Part shown: positions 53,246-63,215 of the stretch, in pieces
How the letters are laid out: the number at the start of each line of letters is the position of its first letter
Numbering within the stretch: position 1 is the first letter of the stretch
Assembly (NCBI GenBank): GCA_000719695.1
Contig: JOHN01000023.1
Location: 1-64,000, forward strand
Source of the DNA: Streptomyces sp. NRRL F-6131
GTDB taxonomy: Bacteria > Actinomycetota > Actinomycetes > Streptomycetales > Streptomycetaceae
Direction: 5' to 3'
DNA length: 64,000 nucleotides
Notes under the pieces: generated by a model
Told to the model about the DNA's origin: nothing
What the model saw: only the letters and a program-made list of their open reading frames with translations
Database searches by the model: none
Translations under genes and position numbers: made by a program

Positions 53246-54667
53246 ATGACGAGTCCGGAAGACTCCGCCGAGGTCACGAACTCGATCACCGGCGGCACGA
53301 TCAACGGGACGGTCGTCCAAGCCTGGCAGGCCACGGTGACACTGGCCCCGCCGGAGCCGCCCGCGCGCCGGTTCCGGCCCTGGCACGCCGCCGTCGCGGT
53401 GGTCCTCGCGGGCGCCCTCGCGTTCGGCACCCACTTCGCGCTCAGCGCCGACCACGGCGTCCCCGGCGTCACCGCCCGCTACGTCCTGGAGCAGCCCGAC
53501 CCTCCCGTCCAGACCGTGCTTCCCCGCACCGTGCGCGCCAACGAGCTCCCGGCGGCGGCCTCGGGCTGTACGGGCAGCCGGACCTGGGGGCACCAACAGG
53601 GCGGCATGGACTACGGCATCTCCCGGCTGGCCGTCACCGCGGTCGGTGGGGTGGGCCGCACGGTCGTGATCGACAGCATCCGGGCCGAGGTGGTCGGCGC
53701 GCCCCGTGCCCCCGAGCCCGGGACGGTGCTCGCCTGCACGGGCGCGGGTGAGGGCGACTGGACCGAACTGGGCATCGACCTCGACTCACCCGATCCGGCC
53801 GCGCTGATCGTCGGCTCCAACGGGGTCTCGTACGCCCCGTACTTCCGCGGCAAGTACCTGTACCTGGAGCCCCCGAAGCCCGAGCTCGTCGGCCTGACGG
53901 TGCTCGCGACCGAGCACAGCTACGACTACGTGGTGGTGGTCGAGGGCTCGGTCGACGGGAAGCGGCACAGCTGGCGGCTCCAGGACGACGACCGACCGTT
54001 CCGCATCTCCGGGGTCCGCAAGGAGCGTGCGAACACCCTGCACAGCACCGTGCTCGGCTGGTCCACCTCGTACGACACCGACTTCGGCGCGGGCGTCCGG
54101 TGCAATCCGTGCTACGAAGCGGGCGAGGACCTTCCCGGGACCGAGGTCAAGGGCGCCCCGAAACCCGAGACGGGCCGGCCCCGGACTCCCCCGCCGCCCC
54201 CGCCGGCGGGCACCGCACCGGTCCTCGTGGTGGACCGCAGGGACCCCGAGTCGGTCGCGACCGCCTGGGCCGTGACCCGGAGCTCGTTCGATCCCGCGCT
54301 CGGTGACCTCGGCCCGGACGACGGGACCGCCCGGGCCGTACCGTACCTCGCCCCCGAACTGGCGGCTTCCCCGGCCTCCGCGCGCCCGGGGCAGACGGAG
54401 GCGGCCACGGGGACGGAAGAAGTGCAGAGCCATGGCGCACGCTCGGTCATCACCGCGGCCTCCGTCTATCCCGACCGCCCCGACCCGCACCCGACCGGTC
54501 GGCTGGACGAGCCCGTGGTCAGGCTCACCGCCTCGGTGTGGGGCACCTACTACGGCGACGACGGCTGGACCGCACCGCTGGCGGCAGGTGCGGGCGGAAG
54601 CCTCACCTGGAAGCTCGTCCTGACCCGACAGCCGGACGGGAGTTACCTGATCTCGGCGATCGACTGA
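53246..54667 (+). CDS. Membrane-anchored protein with amyloid-motif-like N-terminus
   Basis: This 473-residue protein has ATG 53246 following GGGGGGAAC. Residues 10-30 contain N12-S-I-T-G-G-T-I-N-G-T-V-V-Q-A26, which resembles the bacterial amyloid signalling (BASS) motif found at the N-termini of actinobacterial NLR proteins and effectors. One membrane helix (about 46-68) follows, then an extracytoplasmic part with two beta-rich regions separated by a Pro-rich linker near 325. Two cysteine pairs are likely disulfides. No enzymatic domain is recognised. The motif assignment is a visual match only. Confidence 0.6.
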   Translation: MTSPEDSAEVTNSITGGTINGTVVQAWQATVTLAPPEPPARRFRPWHAAVAVVLAGALAFGTHFALSADHGVPGVTARYVLEQPDPPVQTVLPRTVRANELPAAASGCTGSRTWGHQQGGMDYGISRLAVTAVGGVGRTVVIDSIRAEVVGAPRAPEPGTVLACTGAGEGDWTELGIDLDSPDPAALIVGSNGVSYAPYFRGKYLYLEPPKPELVGLTVLATEHSYDYVVVVEGSVDGKRHSWRLQDDDRPFRISGVRKERANTLHSTVLGWSTSYDTDFGAGVRCNPCYEAGEDLPGTEVKGAPKPETGRPRTPPPPPPAGTAPVLVVDRRDPESVATAWAVTRSSFDPALGDLGPDDGTARAVPYLAPELAASPASARPGQTEAATGTEEVQSHGARSVITAASVYPDRPDPHPTGRLDEPVVRLTASVWGTYYGDDGWTAPLAAGAGGSLTWKLVLTRQPDGSYLISAID

Positions 54668-54689
54668 GCCCCGACCCGGATCCGGGGGG

Positions 54690-55367
54690 TCAGGGCGCGC
54701 CGTCGGGGTGGGGCCAGGGGGTGGTGGGGTGGCGGGAGGCGTGGTGGGTGAGGGCGGCGACGGTGAGGAGGAGGGCGATGGCGGCGGCCAGGGCGACCGG
54801 GACGGCGGCGTGCAGGACCAGGACGGCGCCCAGCAGGGCGCCCGCGAACATCCAGCCGGCCGAGGCGAGGCGGCGGGGGCCGGCGCGGTCGGCGGCCAGG
54901 GCGGTGAGGGTCATGGTCAGCACGGTGGTCGTCAGGTCCGGCACCCTGAGGGCGCGGACCACCGCGTTCTGCAGGCCCATCGCGCCGCCCAGGACGACGA
55001 TCAGGGTGTAGCGGACCGGGTCGGCGGTGTGCCCGAGGGCCGCGGCGAGGACGGTGCAGGCGGCGAACAGGGCCGACTGGAGCGCGACGGTGAGGACCAG
55101 CAGCCGCCCCCGGTGGTCGGGACGGCGCGCGGCGAGCCGGCCGCCCGCGACCGCGCCGGTCAGGAAGGCGGCGAGGGCGGCGAGCGGGGCGGTCGCGGAG
55201 AGGCCCGGCGCGCCGGCCAGGGCGAAGCCGAGGAAGATCACGTTGCCGGTCATGTTGGCGACGAAGACGTGCCCGAGGGCGAGGTAGCTGACCGCGTCGA
55301 CCAGCCCGGTGACCACGGTGAGCACCAGCAGCATCGTCACCAGTGGTCCGTGCCGGGGGTCGTGCAT
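54690..55367 (-). CDS. DUF1275 (YoaK-like) membrane protein
   Basis: This 225-residue protein has six helices and the family signature G-L-V-D-A-V-S-Y-L-A-L-G-H-V-F-V-A-N-M-T-G-N (about 20-40) and M-G-L-Q-N-A-V-V-R. DUF1275 proteins are of unknown function. ATG 55367 fits the first helix. It follows asnB in the same direction, with a hairpin between, so it is probably separately transcribed. Confidence 0.93.
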   Translation of the reverse strand: MHDPRHGPLVTMLLVLTVVTGLVDAVSYLALGHVFVANMTGNVIFLGFALAGAPGLSATAPLAALAAFLTGAVAGGRLAARRPDHRGRLLVLTVALQSALFAACTVLAAALGHTADPVRYTLIVVLGGAMGLQNAVVRALRVPDLTTTVLTMTLTALAADRAGPRRLASAGWMFAGALLGAVLVLHAAVPVALAAAIALLLTVAALTHHASRHPTTPWPHPDGAP

Positions 55368-55415
55368 CACCGTCCTCCTGCCGGTCGCCCTCGCCTCCCG
55401 GCAGCCTAACCGGAT

Positions 55416-55460
55416 CGGCCCGGTGGGACCCGACGCGTACGGTCGGGCCCCACCGGGCCG
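55416..55460 (-). terminator. asnB terminator
   Basis: CGGCCCGGTGGG and CCGAC pair with GTCGG and CCCACCGGGCCG around a six-base loop, 17 bp past the asnB stop and ahead of the DUF1275 start. Confidence 0.8.
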
Positions 55461-55477
55461 GTCGGCGGAACGGGCCG

Positions 55478-57310
55478 TCAGACGGCGAGTGCCGGGCGGT
55501 GGTGGTCCAGCCAGAGGGCGAGGTCGACGACCCGCTCCAGCCGGAGCCGGTGTCCCCACTCCAGCTGGTCGGCCGGCGTGTCCAGGCTGGCCTTGATCAC
55601 CGTCTCGTCGGCGATGTCGCGCACGTGCGGCGCGTCCAGGGCCTCGCGGGCGAGCCGCTGGAGCCCGCTGTTGTAGTCGGCGTGGTGGGTCGCCGGGTAG
55701 TGGTTCTTCGGCCGCCACAGCACCGAGTCCGGGGCGATGCCCTGGCCGGCCGCGCGCAGCAGGCTCTTCTCCCGCCCGTCGTAGCTCTTCATCTCCCAGG
55801 GGGTGTTGAAGGCGTACTCGACCAGCCGGTGGTCGCAGTACGGCACCCGGACCTCCAGGCCCTGGGCCATCGAGAGGCGGTCCTTGCGGTGCAGCAGCTG
55901 GCGCAGCCAGCGGGTCAGCGACAGGTGCTGCATCTCGCGCTGGCGGTGCTCGGCCGGGCTCTCGCCGTCCACGTGCGGGACGGCGGCCAGCGAGCTGCGG
56001 TAGGTGTCGTCGCGGAACTCGGCGATCCGCAGGTGGGCGGCGAGGTCCGGGTTGATCGGCATGGCGGCCTCGTCGCCGGTGACGAGCAGCCACGGGAAGG
56101 TCTGCGCGGCGAGCGCCTTGGGGTTGTGGAACCACGGGTAGCCGCCGAACACCTCGTCGGCCGCCTCGCCGGAGAGCGCGACCGTGGAGTGCTTGCGGAT
56201 CTCGCCGAACAGCAGGTAGAGCGAGGTGTCCATGTCGCCGACGCCGATCGGCGAGTCCCGGGAGACGACGACGGCGCGCCGGTTCTCGAGGTCCAGCAGG
56301 GTGCGCGGGTCGAGGACCACGGTGGAGTGGTCAGTGCCGATGAACGCGCCGGCCTCGGCGGCGTACGGGGTGTCGTGGCCGGTGCGCAGCACGTCGCCGG
56401 TGAACTGCTCGGCCTGGTCGCTGTAGTCGACGGCGTAGGAGCGCAGCTTGGCCTGCGGGCCCTCCTGGAGGCGCAGCTCGTCGGCGACCAGGGCGGTCAC
56501 GACGGTCGAGTCCAGGCCGCCGGAGAGCAGGCTGCAGAGCGGGACGTCCGACTCGAGCTGGGCGCGGGCGGCGCGGTTGACCAGGTGGTCGATCCGCTCC
56601 TTGGTGGCGTCCAGGTCGTCGGTGTGCGGGCGGGCGGTGAGCTCCCAGTAGCGGGTCTCGCGGACGCCGGTGCGGTCGAGGACGAGCAGGCCGCCGGGGT
56701 GGACCTCGCGGACGCCGGACCAGACGGTGGGGCCGGTGTTGAAGAGCAGGCTGTAGGCCTCGCGCAGGCCGTCGGCGTCCACCGTGGGGGTGATCTCCGG
56801 GTGGGCGAAGAGCGCCTTGGGCTCGGAGCCGAAGGCGAGGCCGCCGTCGATCTCGGCCCAGAACAGCGGCTTGACGCCGAGCCGGTCGCGGACCAGCAGC
56901 AGGCGCTGCTCGCGCTCGTCCCAGACGGCGAAGGCGTACATGCCCTCCAGCCGTTCGACGAGGGCGTCGCCCCACTCCTGGTAGGCGCGGAGCACCACCT
57001 CGGTGTCGCTGCGGGTCTCGAACCGGTGCCCCTTGGAGCGGAGCTCGGCGCGGAGCTGGTGGTGGTTGTAGACCTCGCCGCTGTAGGTGAGGACGACGCC
57101 CGGTTCGTCCCGGCGGTCGGGCATGGGCTGGGCGCCGCCCTCGATGTCGATGACGGCGAGGCGGCGGTGGCCGAGGGCGGCGTGGCGGCCGAGCCAGACA
57201 CCGCCGGCGTCGGGGCCGCGCAGGGTCATGGTGGCGGTCATCGCCTCGATGACGGGGGCGCTGTGGCGGACGTCCTGGTGGAAGGACACCCAGCCGGTGA
57301 TTCCGCACAT
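55478..57310 (-). CDS. asnB: Glutamine-hydrolysing asparagine synthase
   Basis: This 610-residue enzyme has a class II glutaminase domain starting with catalytic Cys2 (M-C-G-I-T-G), the E-V-Y-N and R-G-P-D motifs, and a synthetase domain with the PP-loop S-G-G-L-D-S-T (about 262-268) and E-A-A-D-E-V-F-G-G-Y-P. It makes Asn from Asp, Gln and ATP, or could amidate another substrate. The domains are complete. It is divergent from the TIGR01777 gene, with a shared 177-bp intergenic region carrying a dyad. Confidence 0.95.
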   Translation of the reverse strand: MCGITGWVSFHQDVRHSAPVIEAMTATMTLRGPDAGGVWLGRHAALGHRRLAVIDIEGGAQPMPDRRDEPGVVLTYSGEVYNHHQLRAELRSKGHRFETRSDTEVVLRAYQEWGDALVERLEGMYAFAVWDEREQRLLLVRDRLGVKPLFWAEIDGGLAFGSEPKALFAHPEITPTVDADGLREAYSLLFNTGPTVWSGVREVHPGGLLVLDRTGVRETRYWELTARPHTDDLDATKERIDHLVNRAARAQLESDVPLCSLLSGGLDSTVVTALVADELRLQEGPQAKLRSYAVDYSDQAEQFTGDVLRTGHDTPYAAEAGAFIGTDHSTVVLDPRTLLDLENRRAVVVSRDSPIGVGDMDTSLYLLFGEIRKHSTVALSGEAADEVFGGYPWFHNPKALAAQTFPWLLVTGDEAAMPINPDLAAHLRIAEFRDDTYRSSLAAVPHVDGESPAEHRQREMQHLSLTRWLRQLLHRKDRLSMAQGLEVRVPYCDHRLVEYAFNTPWEMKSYDGREKSLLRAAGQGIAPDSVLWRPKNHYPATHHADYNSGLQRLAREALDAPHVRDIADETVIKASLDTPADQLEWGHRLRLERVVDLALWLDHHRPALAV

Positions 57311-57428
57311 GCGCGAGCACTCCTTGGACGAGCAGACGATCGGATCCGGCCCACCAGTCGGCCGGGCGGAGGCCGTGGTTCCACGGATTCGGACACATTT
57401 CCGGCCATGTGCAGGCGACCCCGGCATT

Positions 57429-57457
57429 TTGAACACGTTCAGGTCGACCGCTAGGGT
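57429..57457 (+). promoter_or_regulatory. Promoter of the TIGR01777 gene with overlapping dyad
   Basis: TTGAAC (57429-57434) and TAGGGT (57452-57457) are spaced by 17 bases, a good HrdB-type promoter, 31 bp before the start at 57488. TGAAC-AC-GTTCA (57430-57441) is a dyad over the -35, with half sites like those at 15639. Confidence 0.7.
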
Positions 57458-57487
57458 GCGTACGACCGAGCTTCGAGGGGGGACTCG

Positions 57488-58426
57488 ATGAGAATCGTCA
57501 TACCCGGTGGGACCGGCCAGATCGGCCGCATCCTGGACAAGGCACTGACCGAGGACGGCCACGAGGTCGTGATCCTGACCCGGCGGCCCCGGCGCGACCA
57601 GGAGATCTACTGGGACGGCCGCTCGCTGGGCCGGTGGACCGCCGCGATCGACGGCGCCGACGCCGTCGTCAACCTCGCCGGGCGCAGCGTCGACTGCCGC
57701 TACACCGAGGAGAACCTGCGCGACATGATGGACTCCCGGGTGCACTCCACCCGGGCCGTCGGCCGCGCCGTCGCGGGCGCCCGGCGTCCGCCCCGGGTCT
57801 GGCTCCAGATGAGCACCGCCACCATCTACGCCCACACCTACGGCACCCCGCACGCCGAGGACACCGGCGTCCTCGGCGGCGGCGAGCCGGGCGCCCCGGC
57901 GTACTGGGAGCGCAGCGTGCGGATCGCCCGCGCCTGGGAGCGCGAACAGACGGACGCGGCCACCCCGCGGACCCGGCGGGTCGCGCTGCGCACCGCGATG
58001 GTGATGAGCCCCGAACGCGGCGGCGCCTTCGACCAGCTGGTGCGGCTCGCCCGGACCGGCTTCGGCGGGCCGGTCGACGGCGGCGGCCAGTACCTCTCGT
58101 GGATCCACGACCGCGACCTGGTCCGCTCCGTCCGCTTCCTGCTCGACCGGGAGGACGTCTCCGGCCCGGTCAACCTCGCCGCGCCGACGCCGCTGCCGCA
58201 GCGGGTGTTCATGCGGACGATCCGGCGGGCCAAGGGCATCCCGGTGGGGCTCCCGGCCACCCGGTGGATGGCCGAGCTGGGCGCGTTCGCGCTGCGGTCG
58301 GACACCGAGCTGCTGCTGAAGAGCCGGGCGGTCGTGCCGGGCCGGCTGCTGGAGGCCGGGTTCGCCTTCGAGCACCCGCACTGGCCGGCGGCGGCGGCCG
58401 ACCTGCTCCGGCGGATGCGCCGCTGA
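57488..58426 (+). CDS. TIGR01777-family epimerase (SDR39U1-like)
   Basis: This 312-residue protein begins M-R-I-V-I-P-G-G-T-G-Q-I-G, the Rossmann motif, and has the family's N-L-A-G, C-R-Y-T-E-E, S-T-A-T-I-Y and W-I-H-x-x-D motifs, with a DUF1731-type C-terminus. The family is conserved from bacteria to humans (SDR39U1) but without a firm substrate. RBS GAGGGGGG is seven bases upstream. It is divergent from asnB. Confidence 0.92.
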   Translation: MRIVIPGGTGQIGRILDKALTEDGHEVVILTRRPRRDQEIYWDGRSLGRWTAAIDGADAVVNLAGRSVDCRYTEENLRDMMDSRVHSTRAVGRAVAGARRPPRVWLQMSTATIYAHTYGTPHAEDTGVLGGGEPGAPAYWERSVRIARAWEREQTDAATPRTRRVALRTAMVMSPERGGAFDQLVRLARTGFGGPVDGGGQYLSWIHDRDLVRSVRFLLDREDVSGPVNLAAPTPLPQRVFMRTIRRAKGIPVGLPATRWMAELGAFALRSDTELLLKSRAVVPGRLLEAGFAFEHPHWPAAAADLLRRMRR

Positions 58427-58529
58427 ACGCGGCGCCGGGGGCAGGACCGACGGAGCGGTGGCCGGGTGCGGTCGGGCAGGGGCGGAAAATGCCCCGCCCG
58501 ACCGCACCCGGCGCCGATAGTGTGATCGC

Positions 58530-58859
58530 ATGAACCTCACCGGCTTTCCCTTCACCGCCACCGACTGGGACCAGGTCGACCAGGAGCGCAAGCCCGGGGA
58601 GAGCGGGGAAGTGACCAGCCGGGTGCAGCAGTTCGGCGCGGTCCGGGTCCGCCGGGTGGACTACAGCCCCGGGTACGTCGCGGACCACTGGTGCCGCAAG
58701 GGCCACGTGCTGTACGTCCTGGCGGGTGAACTCGTCACCACGCTGGACGACGGCCGCGTCGTCGTCACCCGCCGGGGCGGCAGCTACCAGGTGGCCGACG
58801 AGGCCGAGGCCCACCGCTCCAGCGCCCCGAACGGCGCCAGCCTGCTGATCGTCGACTGA
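58530..58859 (+). CDS. DHCW-motif cupin protein
   Basis: This 109-residue single-domain cupin has the motif A-D-H-W-C-R-K-G-H-V (about 52-61) typical of this group, with L-D-D-G-R-V-V-V-T and V-A-D-E-A-E-A-H-R-S as other barrel strands. Histidines at 53, 60 and 90 are candidate metal ligands. It is cytoplasmic, function unknown. Leaderless translation is possible; no strong RBS is seen. Confidence 0.88.
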   Translation: MNLTGFPFTATDWDQVDQERKPGESGEVTSRVQQFGAVRVRRVDYSPGYVADHWCRKGHVLYVLAGELVTTLDDGRVVVTRRGGSYQVADEAEAHRSSAPNGASLLIVD

Positions 58860-59034
58860 CTCCGGCCGCACCGTCCCGCCCCGGAGCACCCCGACCCGAC
58901 GGACCCGATCGGACACGACCGAGCGCGGTCGGGGACGACCGGCGATGACCGGCGACGACCGGGGACCGTTCCACAAAACGCCCACCCCGGGCCGTTCCTA
59001 CGTCATCCCGACGCCCTCCGCGTGGCACGGGTTC

Positions 59035-59050
59035 TGCAACAGAGTGCAAA
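59035..59050. promoter_or_regulatory. TGCAA direct repeat upstream of mutA
   Basis: TGCAACAGAG is followed directly by TGCAAAGCGA, so TGCAA recurs at a 10-bp period, about 70 bp before mutA. It resembles half-sites of PrpR/RamB-type regulators of propionate metabolism (TTTGCAAA). Weak. Confidence 0.3.
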
Positions 59051-59115
59051 GCGAGGGCAAGGTCACACCCGTTGCCTCTCCTGCGCCCCCGCGCACGAGC
59101 GCTAACCTGCGGGGC

Positions 59116-60987
59116 ATGACGGTCCCGCCCGAAGGGCTTCCCCTGGCCGCCGAGTTCCCGGCCGCCCACCGCGAGCAGTGGCAGACCCTCGTCGAGGGTG
59201 TGCTCCGCAAGTCGGGGGCGCAGCCCGAGGACGGCGCAGCGGCCGAGCACGCGCTCAGCACCGTGCTCCAGGACGGGCTGCGCGCCCGCCCGCTGTACAC
59301 CGCCGAGGACGCCCCGGCCGACCCGGGCTTCCCCGGCTTCCCGCCGTTCGTGCGCGGCGCCCGGCCGCAGGGCGCCTCGGTCGCGGGCTGGGACGTCCGC
59401 CAGCGGCACAGCGACCCCGATCCGCGCCGCACCAACGAGGCCGCCCTGGCCGACCTGGAGCACGGCGGCGGTTCGCTCTGGCTGGAGCTGGGCGGCGACG
59501 GCCTGCCGGTCACCGCCCTCGGCGAGGCGCTCACCGGCGTCTACCTCGACCTGGCCGGCGTGGTGCTCGACGCGGGCGCCGAATTCCCCGACGCCGCCGC
59601 GCAGTTGTTCGCGCTGTACCAGGAGCGCGAGGTCTCCCCCGGTTCCGCCGCCGGCAACCTCGGCGCCGACCCGCTGGGCCTGCAGGCCCGCACCGGCGAC
59701 GCCACCCGCACCGACGCGCTGCTCGCGGAGGCCGCCGCGCTCGCCGCCCGCTGCGCCGAGGGCTTCCCCGGCCTGCGCGCACTGGTCGTCGACGCGCTGC
59801 CGTACCACGAGGCCGGCGCCTCGCCCGCCCAGGAACTCGGAGCCTCGCTCGCCACCGGCGTCGCCTACCTGCGCGCGCTGACCGCGGCCGGACTGTCGGT
59901 GGACGCCGCGCTCGGCCAGCTGGAGTTCCGCTACGCCGCGGACGCCGACCAGTTCCTGACGGTCGCGAAGTTCCGTGCCGCGCGCCGCCTCTGGGCCCGG
60001 GTGGCCGAGGTCTCCGGCGCCGCGCCGGCCGCCGCCGCGCAGCGCCAGCACGCCGTCACCTCCGCGGTGATGATGACCGCCCGCGACCCGTGGGTGAACA
60101 TGCTCCGCACCACGATCGCCTGCCTGGCGGCCGGTGTCGGCGGGGCGGACGCGGTGACCGTACTGCCGTTCGACGCGGCCCTCGGCCTGCCCGACGCCTT
60201 CGCCCGCCGGATCGCCCGCAACACCCAGGCGATCCTGCTGGAGGAGTCCCACCTGGCCCGGGTCGTCGACCCGGCCGGCGGCTCCTGGTACGTCGAACGG
60301 CTGACCGACGAGCTCGCGCACGCCGCCTGGGCGTGGTTCCAGGAGATCGAGCGGGCCGGCGGCCAGCGCGCCGCCCTGGCGTCCGGTCTCGTCGAGGAGC
60401 GGATCGCCGCCACCTGGGCCGAGCGCTCGGTGCGGCTCGCCAAGCGGCGCGAACCGGTCACCGGCGTCAGCGAGTTCCCGAACCTCGGCGAACAGGCCCT
60501 GGTCCGCGCGCCGGCCCCGGCCGGCCCGGGCGGCGGGCTGCCGACGGTGCGCCGCGCCGAGGCCTTCGAGGCGCTGCGCGACCGCTCGGACGCGCACCTC
60601 GCGACCACCGGCGCACGGCCGGCGCTGTTCCTCGCCTCGATCGGCACCGCCTCCGCGCACACCGCCCGCACCACCTTCGCCGCCAACCTGTTCCAGGCCG
60701 GCGGCATCGCCACCACCGCGCACGAGGGCACCGACCCGGCGGCGTTCGCCGAGGCCTTCGCCGCGAGCGGTGCCACCGTCGCCTGCCTCTGCTCCAGCGA
60801 CGCCCTGTACGGCGAGCACGCCGAGGCGGTGGCGGGCGCGCTCGCCGCGGCCGGCGCGCAGCGGGTGCTGCTGGCCGGCCGGCCCGGCGACACGCCGCCC
60901 GCGCACGTGGACGGCTTCGTGTTCGCCGGCGGCGACGCGGTCGCCGTCCTGACCTCCCTGCTCGACCAGATCGGAGTGGCCCGATGA
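59116..60987 (+). CDS. mutA: Methylmalonyl-CoA mutase, small (beta) subunit
   Basis: This 623-residue protein is homologous to MutB but shorter, with a degenerate catalytic barrel (about 1-430) and a C-terminal Rossmann-like domain that lacks the cobalamin-binding D-x-H-x-x-G (reads G-T-A-S-A-H-T). It stabilises the heterodimer. ATG 59116 is preferred to an upstream in-frame start because the N-terminus then matches. It overlaps mutB by 4 bp. TAACCT at 59103-59108 may be its -10. Confidence 0.95.
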   Translation: MTVPPEGLPLAAEFPAAHREQWQTLVEGVLRKSGAQPEDGAAAEHALSTVLQDGLRARPLYTAEDAPADPGFPGFPPFVRGARPQGASVAGWDVRQRHSDPDPRRTNEAALADLEHGGGSLWLELGGDGLPVTALGEALTGVYLDLAGVVLDAGAEFPDAAAQLFALYQEREVSPGSAAGNLGADPLGLQARTGDATRTDALLAEAAALAARCAEGFPGLRALVVDALPYHEAGASPAQELGASLATGVAYLRALTAAGLSVDAALGQLEFRYAADADQFLTVAKFRAARRLWARVAEVSGAAPAAAAQRQHAVTSAVMMTARDPWVNMLRTTIACLAAGVGGADAVTVLPFDAALGLPDAFARRIARNTQAILLEESHLARVVDPAGGSWYVERLTDELAHAAWAWFQEIERAGGQRAALASGLVEERIAATWAERSVRLAKRREPVTGVSEFPNLGEQALVRAPAPAGPGGGLPTVRRAEAFEALRDRSDAHLATTGARPALFLASIGTASAHTARTTFAANLFQAGGIATTAHEGTDPAAFAEAFAASGATVACLCSSDALYGEHAEAVAGALAAAGAQRVLLAGRPGDTPPAHVDGFVFAGGDAVAVLTSLLDQIGVAR

Positions 60988-63203
60988 TCCCCGACTTCAC
61001 CGCGGTCGGGCTGGACCCGGACGACGACGGCACCGCCGCCCGCCCGGACACCACCGACGGCCAGTGGCGCGCCGCCTGGCGGCAGGCCACCGGCAAGGAC
61101 GTCGACGAGCAGCTCTGGGACACCCCCGAGGGCATCGGCGTCAAGCCGCTGTACACCGCCGACGACCTCGCGGGCCTGGACTTCCTGGGCACCTACCCGG
61201 GCATCGCCCCGTACCTGCGCGGCCCGTACCCGACGATGTACGTCAACCAGCCGTGGACGGTGCGCCAGTACGCCGGCTTCTCCACCGCCGAGGAGTCCAA
61301 CGCCTTCTACCGCCGCAACCTGGCCGCCGGCCAGAAGGGCCTGTCGGTCGCCTTCGACCTGCCGACCCACCGCGGCTACGACAGCGACCACCCGCGCGTC
61401 ACCGGCGACGTCGGCATGGCGGGCGTGGCGATCGACTCGATCTACGACATGCGCCAGCTCTTCGACGGCATCCCGCTGGACCGGATGTCGGTGTCGATGA
61501 CGATGAACGGCGCCGTGCTGCCCGTGCTCGCGCTGTACATCGTGGCGGCCGAGGAGCAGGGCGTGCCGCCGGAGAAGCTGGCGGGGACCATCCAGAACGA
61601 CATCCTCAAGGAGTTCATGGTCCGCAACACGTACATCTACCCGCCGCAGCCGTCGATGCGGATCATCTCGGACATCTTCGCGTACACCTCGCAGAAGATG
61701 CCCCGCTACAACTCGATCTCCATCTCCGGCTACCACATCCAGGAGGCCGGGGCCACCGCCGACCTGGAGCTGGCCTACACCCTGGCCGACGGCGTCGAGT
61801 ACCTGCGGGCCGGCCTGGACGTCGGACTGGACGTGGACGCCTTCGCGCCGCGCCTGTCGTTCTTCTGGGCGATCGGCATGAACTTCTTCATGGAGGTCGC
61901 CAAGCTGCGCGCGGCCCGGCTGCTCTGGGCCAAGCTGGTCAAGCAGTTCGACCCGAAGAACGCCAAGTCGCTGTCGCTGCGCACCCACTCGCAGACCTCC
62001 GGCTGGTCGCTCACCGCGCAGGACGTCTTCAACAACGTCACCCGCACCTGTGTGGAGGCGATGGCCGCCACCCAGGGCCACACCCAGTCGCTGCACACCA
62101 ACGCGCTCGACGAGGCGCTCGCGCTGCCGACCGACTTCTCGGCCCGGATCGCCCGCAACACCCAGCTGCTGCTCCAGCAGGAGTCCGGCACCTGCCGGGT
62201 CATCGACCCGTGGGGCGGCTCCGCCTACGTCGAGAAGCTCACCCACGACCTGGCGAACCGGGCCTGGCAGCACATCCAGGAGGTCGAGGCGGCCGGCGGC
62301 ATGGCCAAGGCCATCGACGCCGGCATCCCCAAGCTGCGCGTCGAGGAGGCCGCCGCCCGCACCCAGGCGCGGATCGACTCCGGCCGCCAGCCGGTGATCG
62401 GCGTCAACAAGTACCGGGTCGAGAGCGACGAGCAGATCGACGTGCTCAAGGTCGACAACTCCTCGGTGCGCGCCCGCCAGCTCGAGAAGCTGCGCCGGCT
62501 GCGCGAGGAGCGCGACGAGGCCGCCACCCGCTCCGCCCTGGACGCGCTCACCCGGGCCGCCGAGGCCGGGCCCACCCGCGGCGGCTCGCTGGACGGCAAC
62601 CTGCTGCACCTGGCGGTGAACGCGGCCCGCGCCAAGGCCACCGTCGGCGAGATCTCCGACGCCCTGGAGAAGGTGTACGGCCGGCACTCGGGCCAGATCC
62701 GTACCATCTCTGGTGTGTACCGAGACGAAGCGGGCCCGTCGGCCGCCCTGCAGCGCACCCGCGAGCTGGTCGAGCGGTTCGAGCGGGCCGAGGGCCGCCG
62801 GCCGCGCATCCTGGTCGCCAAGATGGGCCAGGACGGCCACGACCGCGGCCAGAAGGTGATCGCCACCGCCTTCGCCGACCTCGGTTTCACCGTCGACGTG
62901 GGCCCGCTGTTCCAGACCCCGGCCGAGGTGGCCCGGCAGGCCGTCGAGGCGGACGTGCACATCGTCGGCGTCTCCTCGCTCGCCGCCGGTCACCTCACCC
63001 TGGTGCCGGCGCTGCGCGCCGAACTCGCCGCGGCGGGCCGCGAGGACATCACCATCGTGGTCGGCGGGGTCATCCCCCCGCAGGACTTCGACGCGCTGTA
63101 CGCGGCGGGCGCCGCGGCGGTCTTCCCGCCCGGCACGGTGATCCCGGAGGCCGCCTACGACCTGCTGAAGTCGCTCGCCGCCGACCTCGGCCACGAGCTC
63201 TGA
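60984..63203 (+). CDS. mutB: Methylmalonyl-CoA mutase, large (alpha) subunit
   Basis: This 739-residue subunit has the TIM-barrel substrate domain (about 40-560; [18 protein letters not shown]) and C-terminal B12 domain (about 600-739) with D-G-H-D-R-G (residues about 616-621, His ligating cobalt). It interconverts (R)-methylmalonyl-CoA and succinyl-CoA, linking propionyl-CoA to the TCA cycle and to polyketide extender units. ATG 60984 overlaps the mutA stop. meaB follows 12 bp downstream. Confidence 0.98.
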   Translation: MIPDFTAVGLDPDDDGTAARPDTTDGQWRAAWRQATGKDVDEQLWDTPEGIGVKPLYTADDLAGLDFLGTYPGIAPYLRGPYPTMYVNQPWTVRQYAGFSTAEESNAFYRRNLAAGQKGLSVAFDLPTHRGYDSDHPRVTGDVGMAGVAIDSIYDMRQLFDGIPLDRMSVSMTMNGAVLPVLALYIVAAEEQGVPPEKLAGTIQNDILKEFMVRNTYIYPPQPSMRIISDIFAYTSQKMPRYNSISISGYHIQEAGATADLELAYTLADGVEYLRAGLDVGLDVDAFAPRLSFFWAIGMNFFMEVAKLRAARLLWAKLVKQFDPKNAKSLSLRTHSQTSGWSLTAQDVFNNVTRTCVEAMAATQGHTQSLHTNALDEALALPTDFSARIARNTQLLLQQESGTCRVIDPWGGSAYVEKLTHDLANRAWQHIQEVEAAGGMAKAIDAGIPKLRVEEAAARTQARIDSGRQPVIGVNKYRVESDEQIDVLKVDNSSVRARQLEKLRRLREERDEAATRSALDALTRAAEAGPTRGGSLDGNLLHLAVNAARAKATVGEISDALEKVYGRHSGQIRTISGVYRDEAGPSAALQRTRELVERFERAEGRRPRILVAKMGQDGHDRGQKVIATAFADLGFTVDVGPLFQTPAEVARQAVEADVHIVGVSSLAAGHLTLVPALRAELAAAGREDITIVVGGVIPPQDFDALYAAGAAAVFPPGTVIPEAAYDLLKSLAADLGHEL

Positions 63204-63215
63204 GGCGCTGAACCG

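Noticed and set aside
58860..59115. Cobalamin riboswitch upstream of mutA
   Set aside because: No B12-box was found on the plus strand, and the region is mostly short GACGACCGG repeats.
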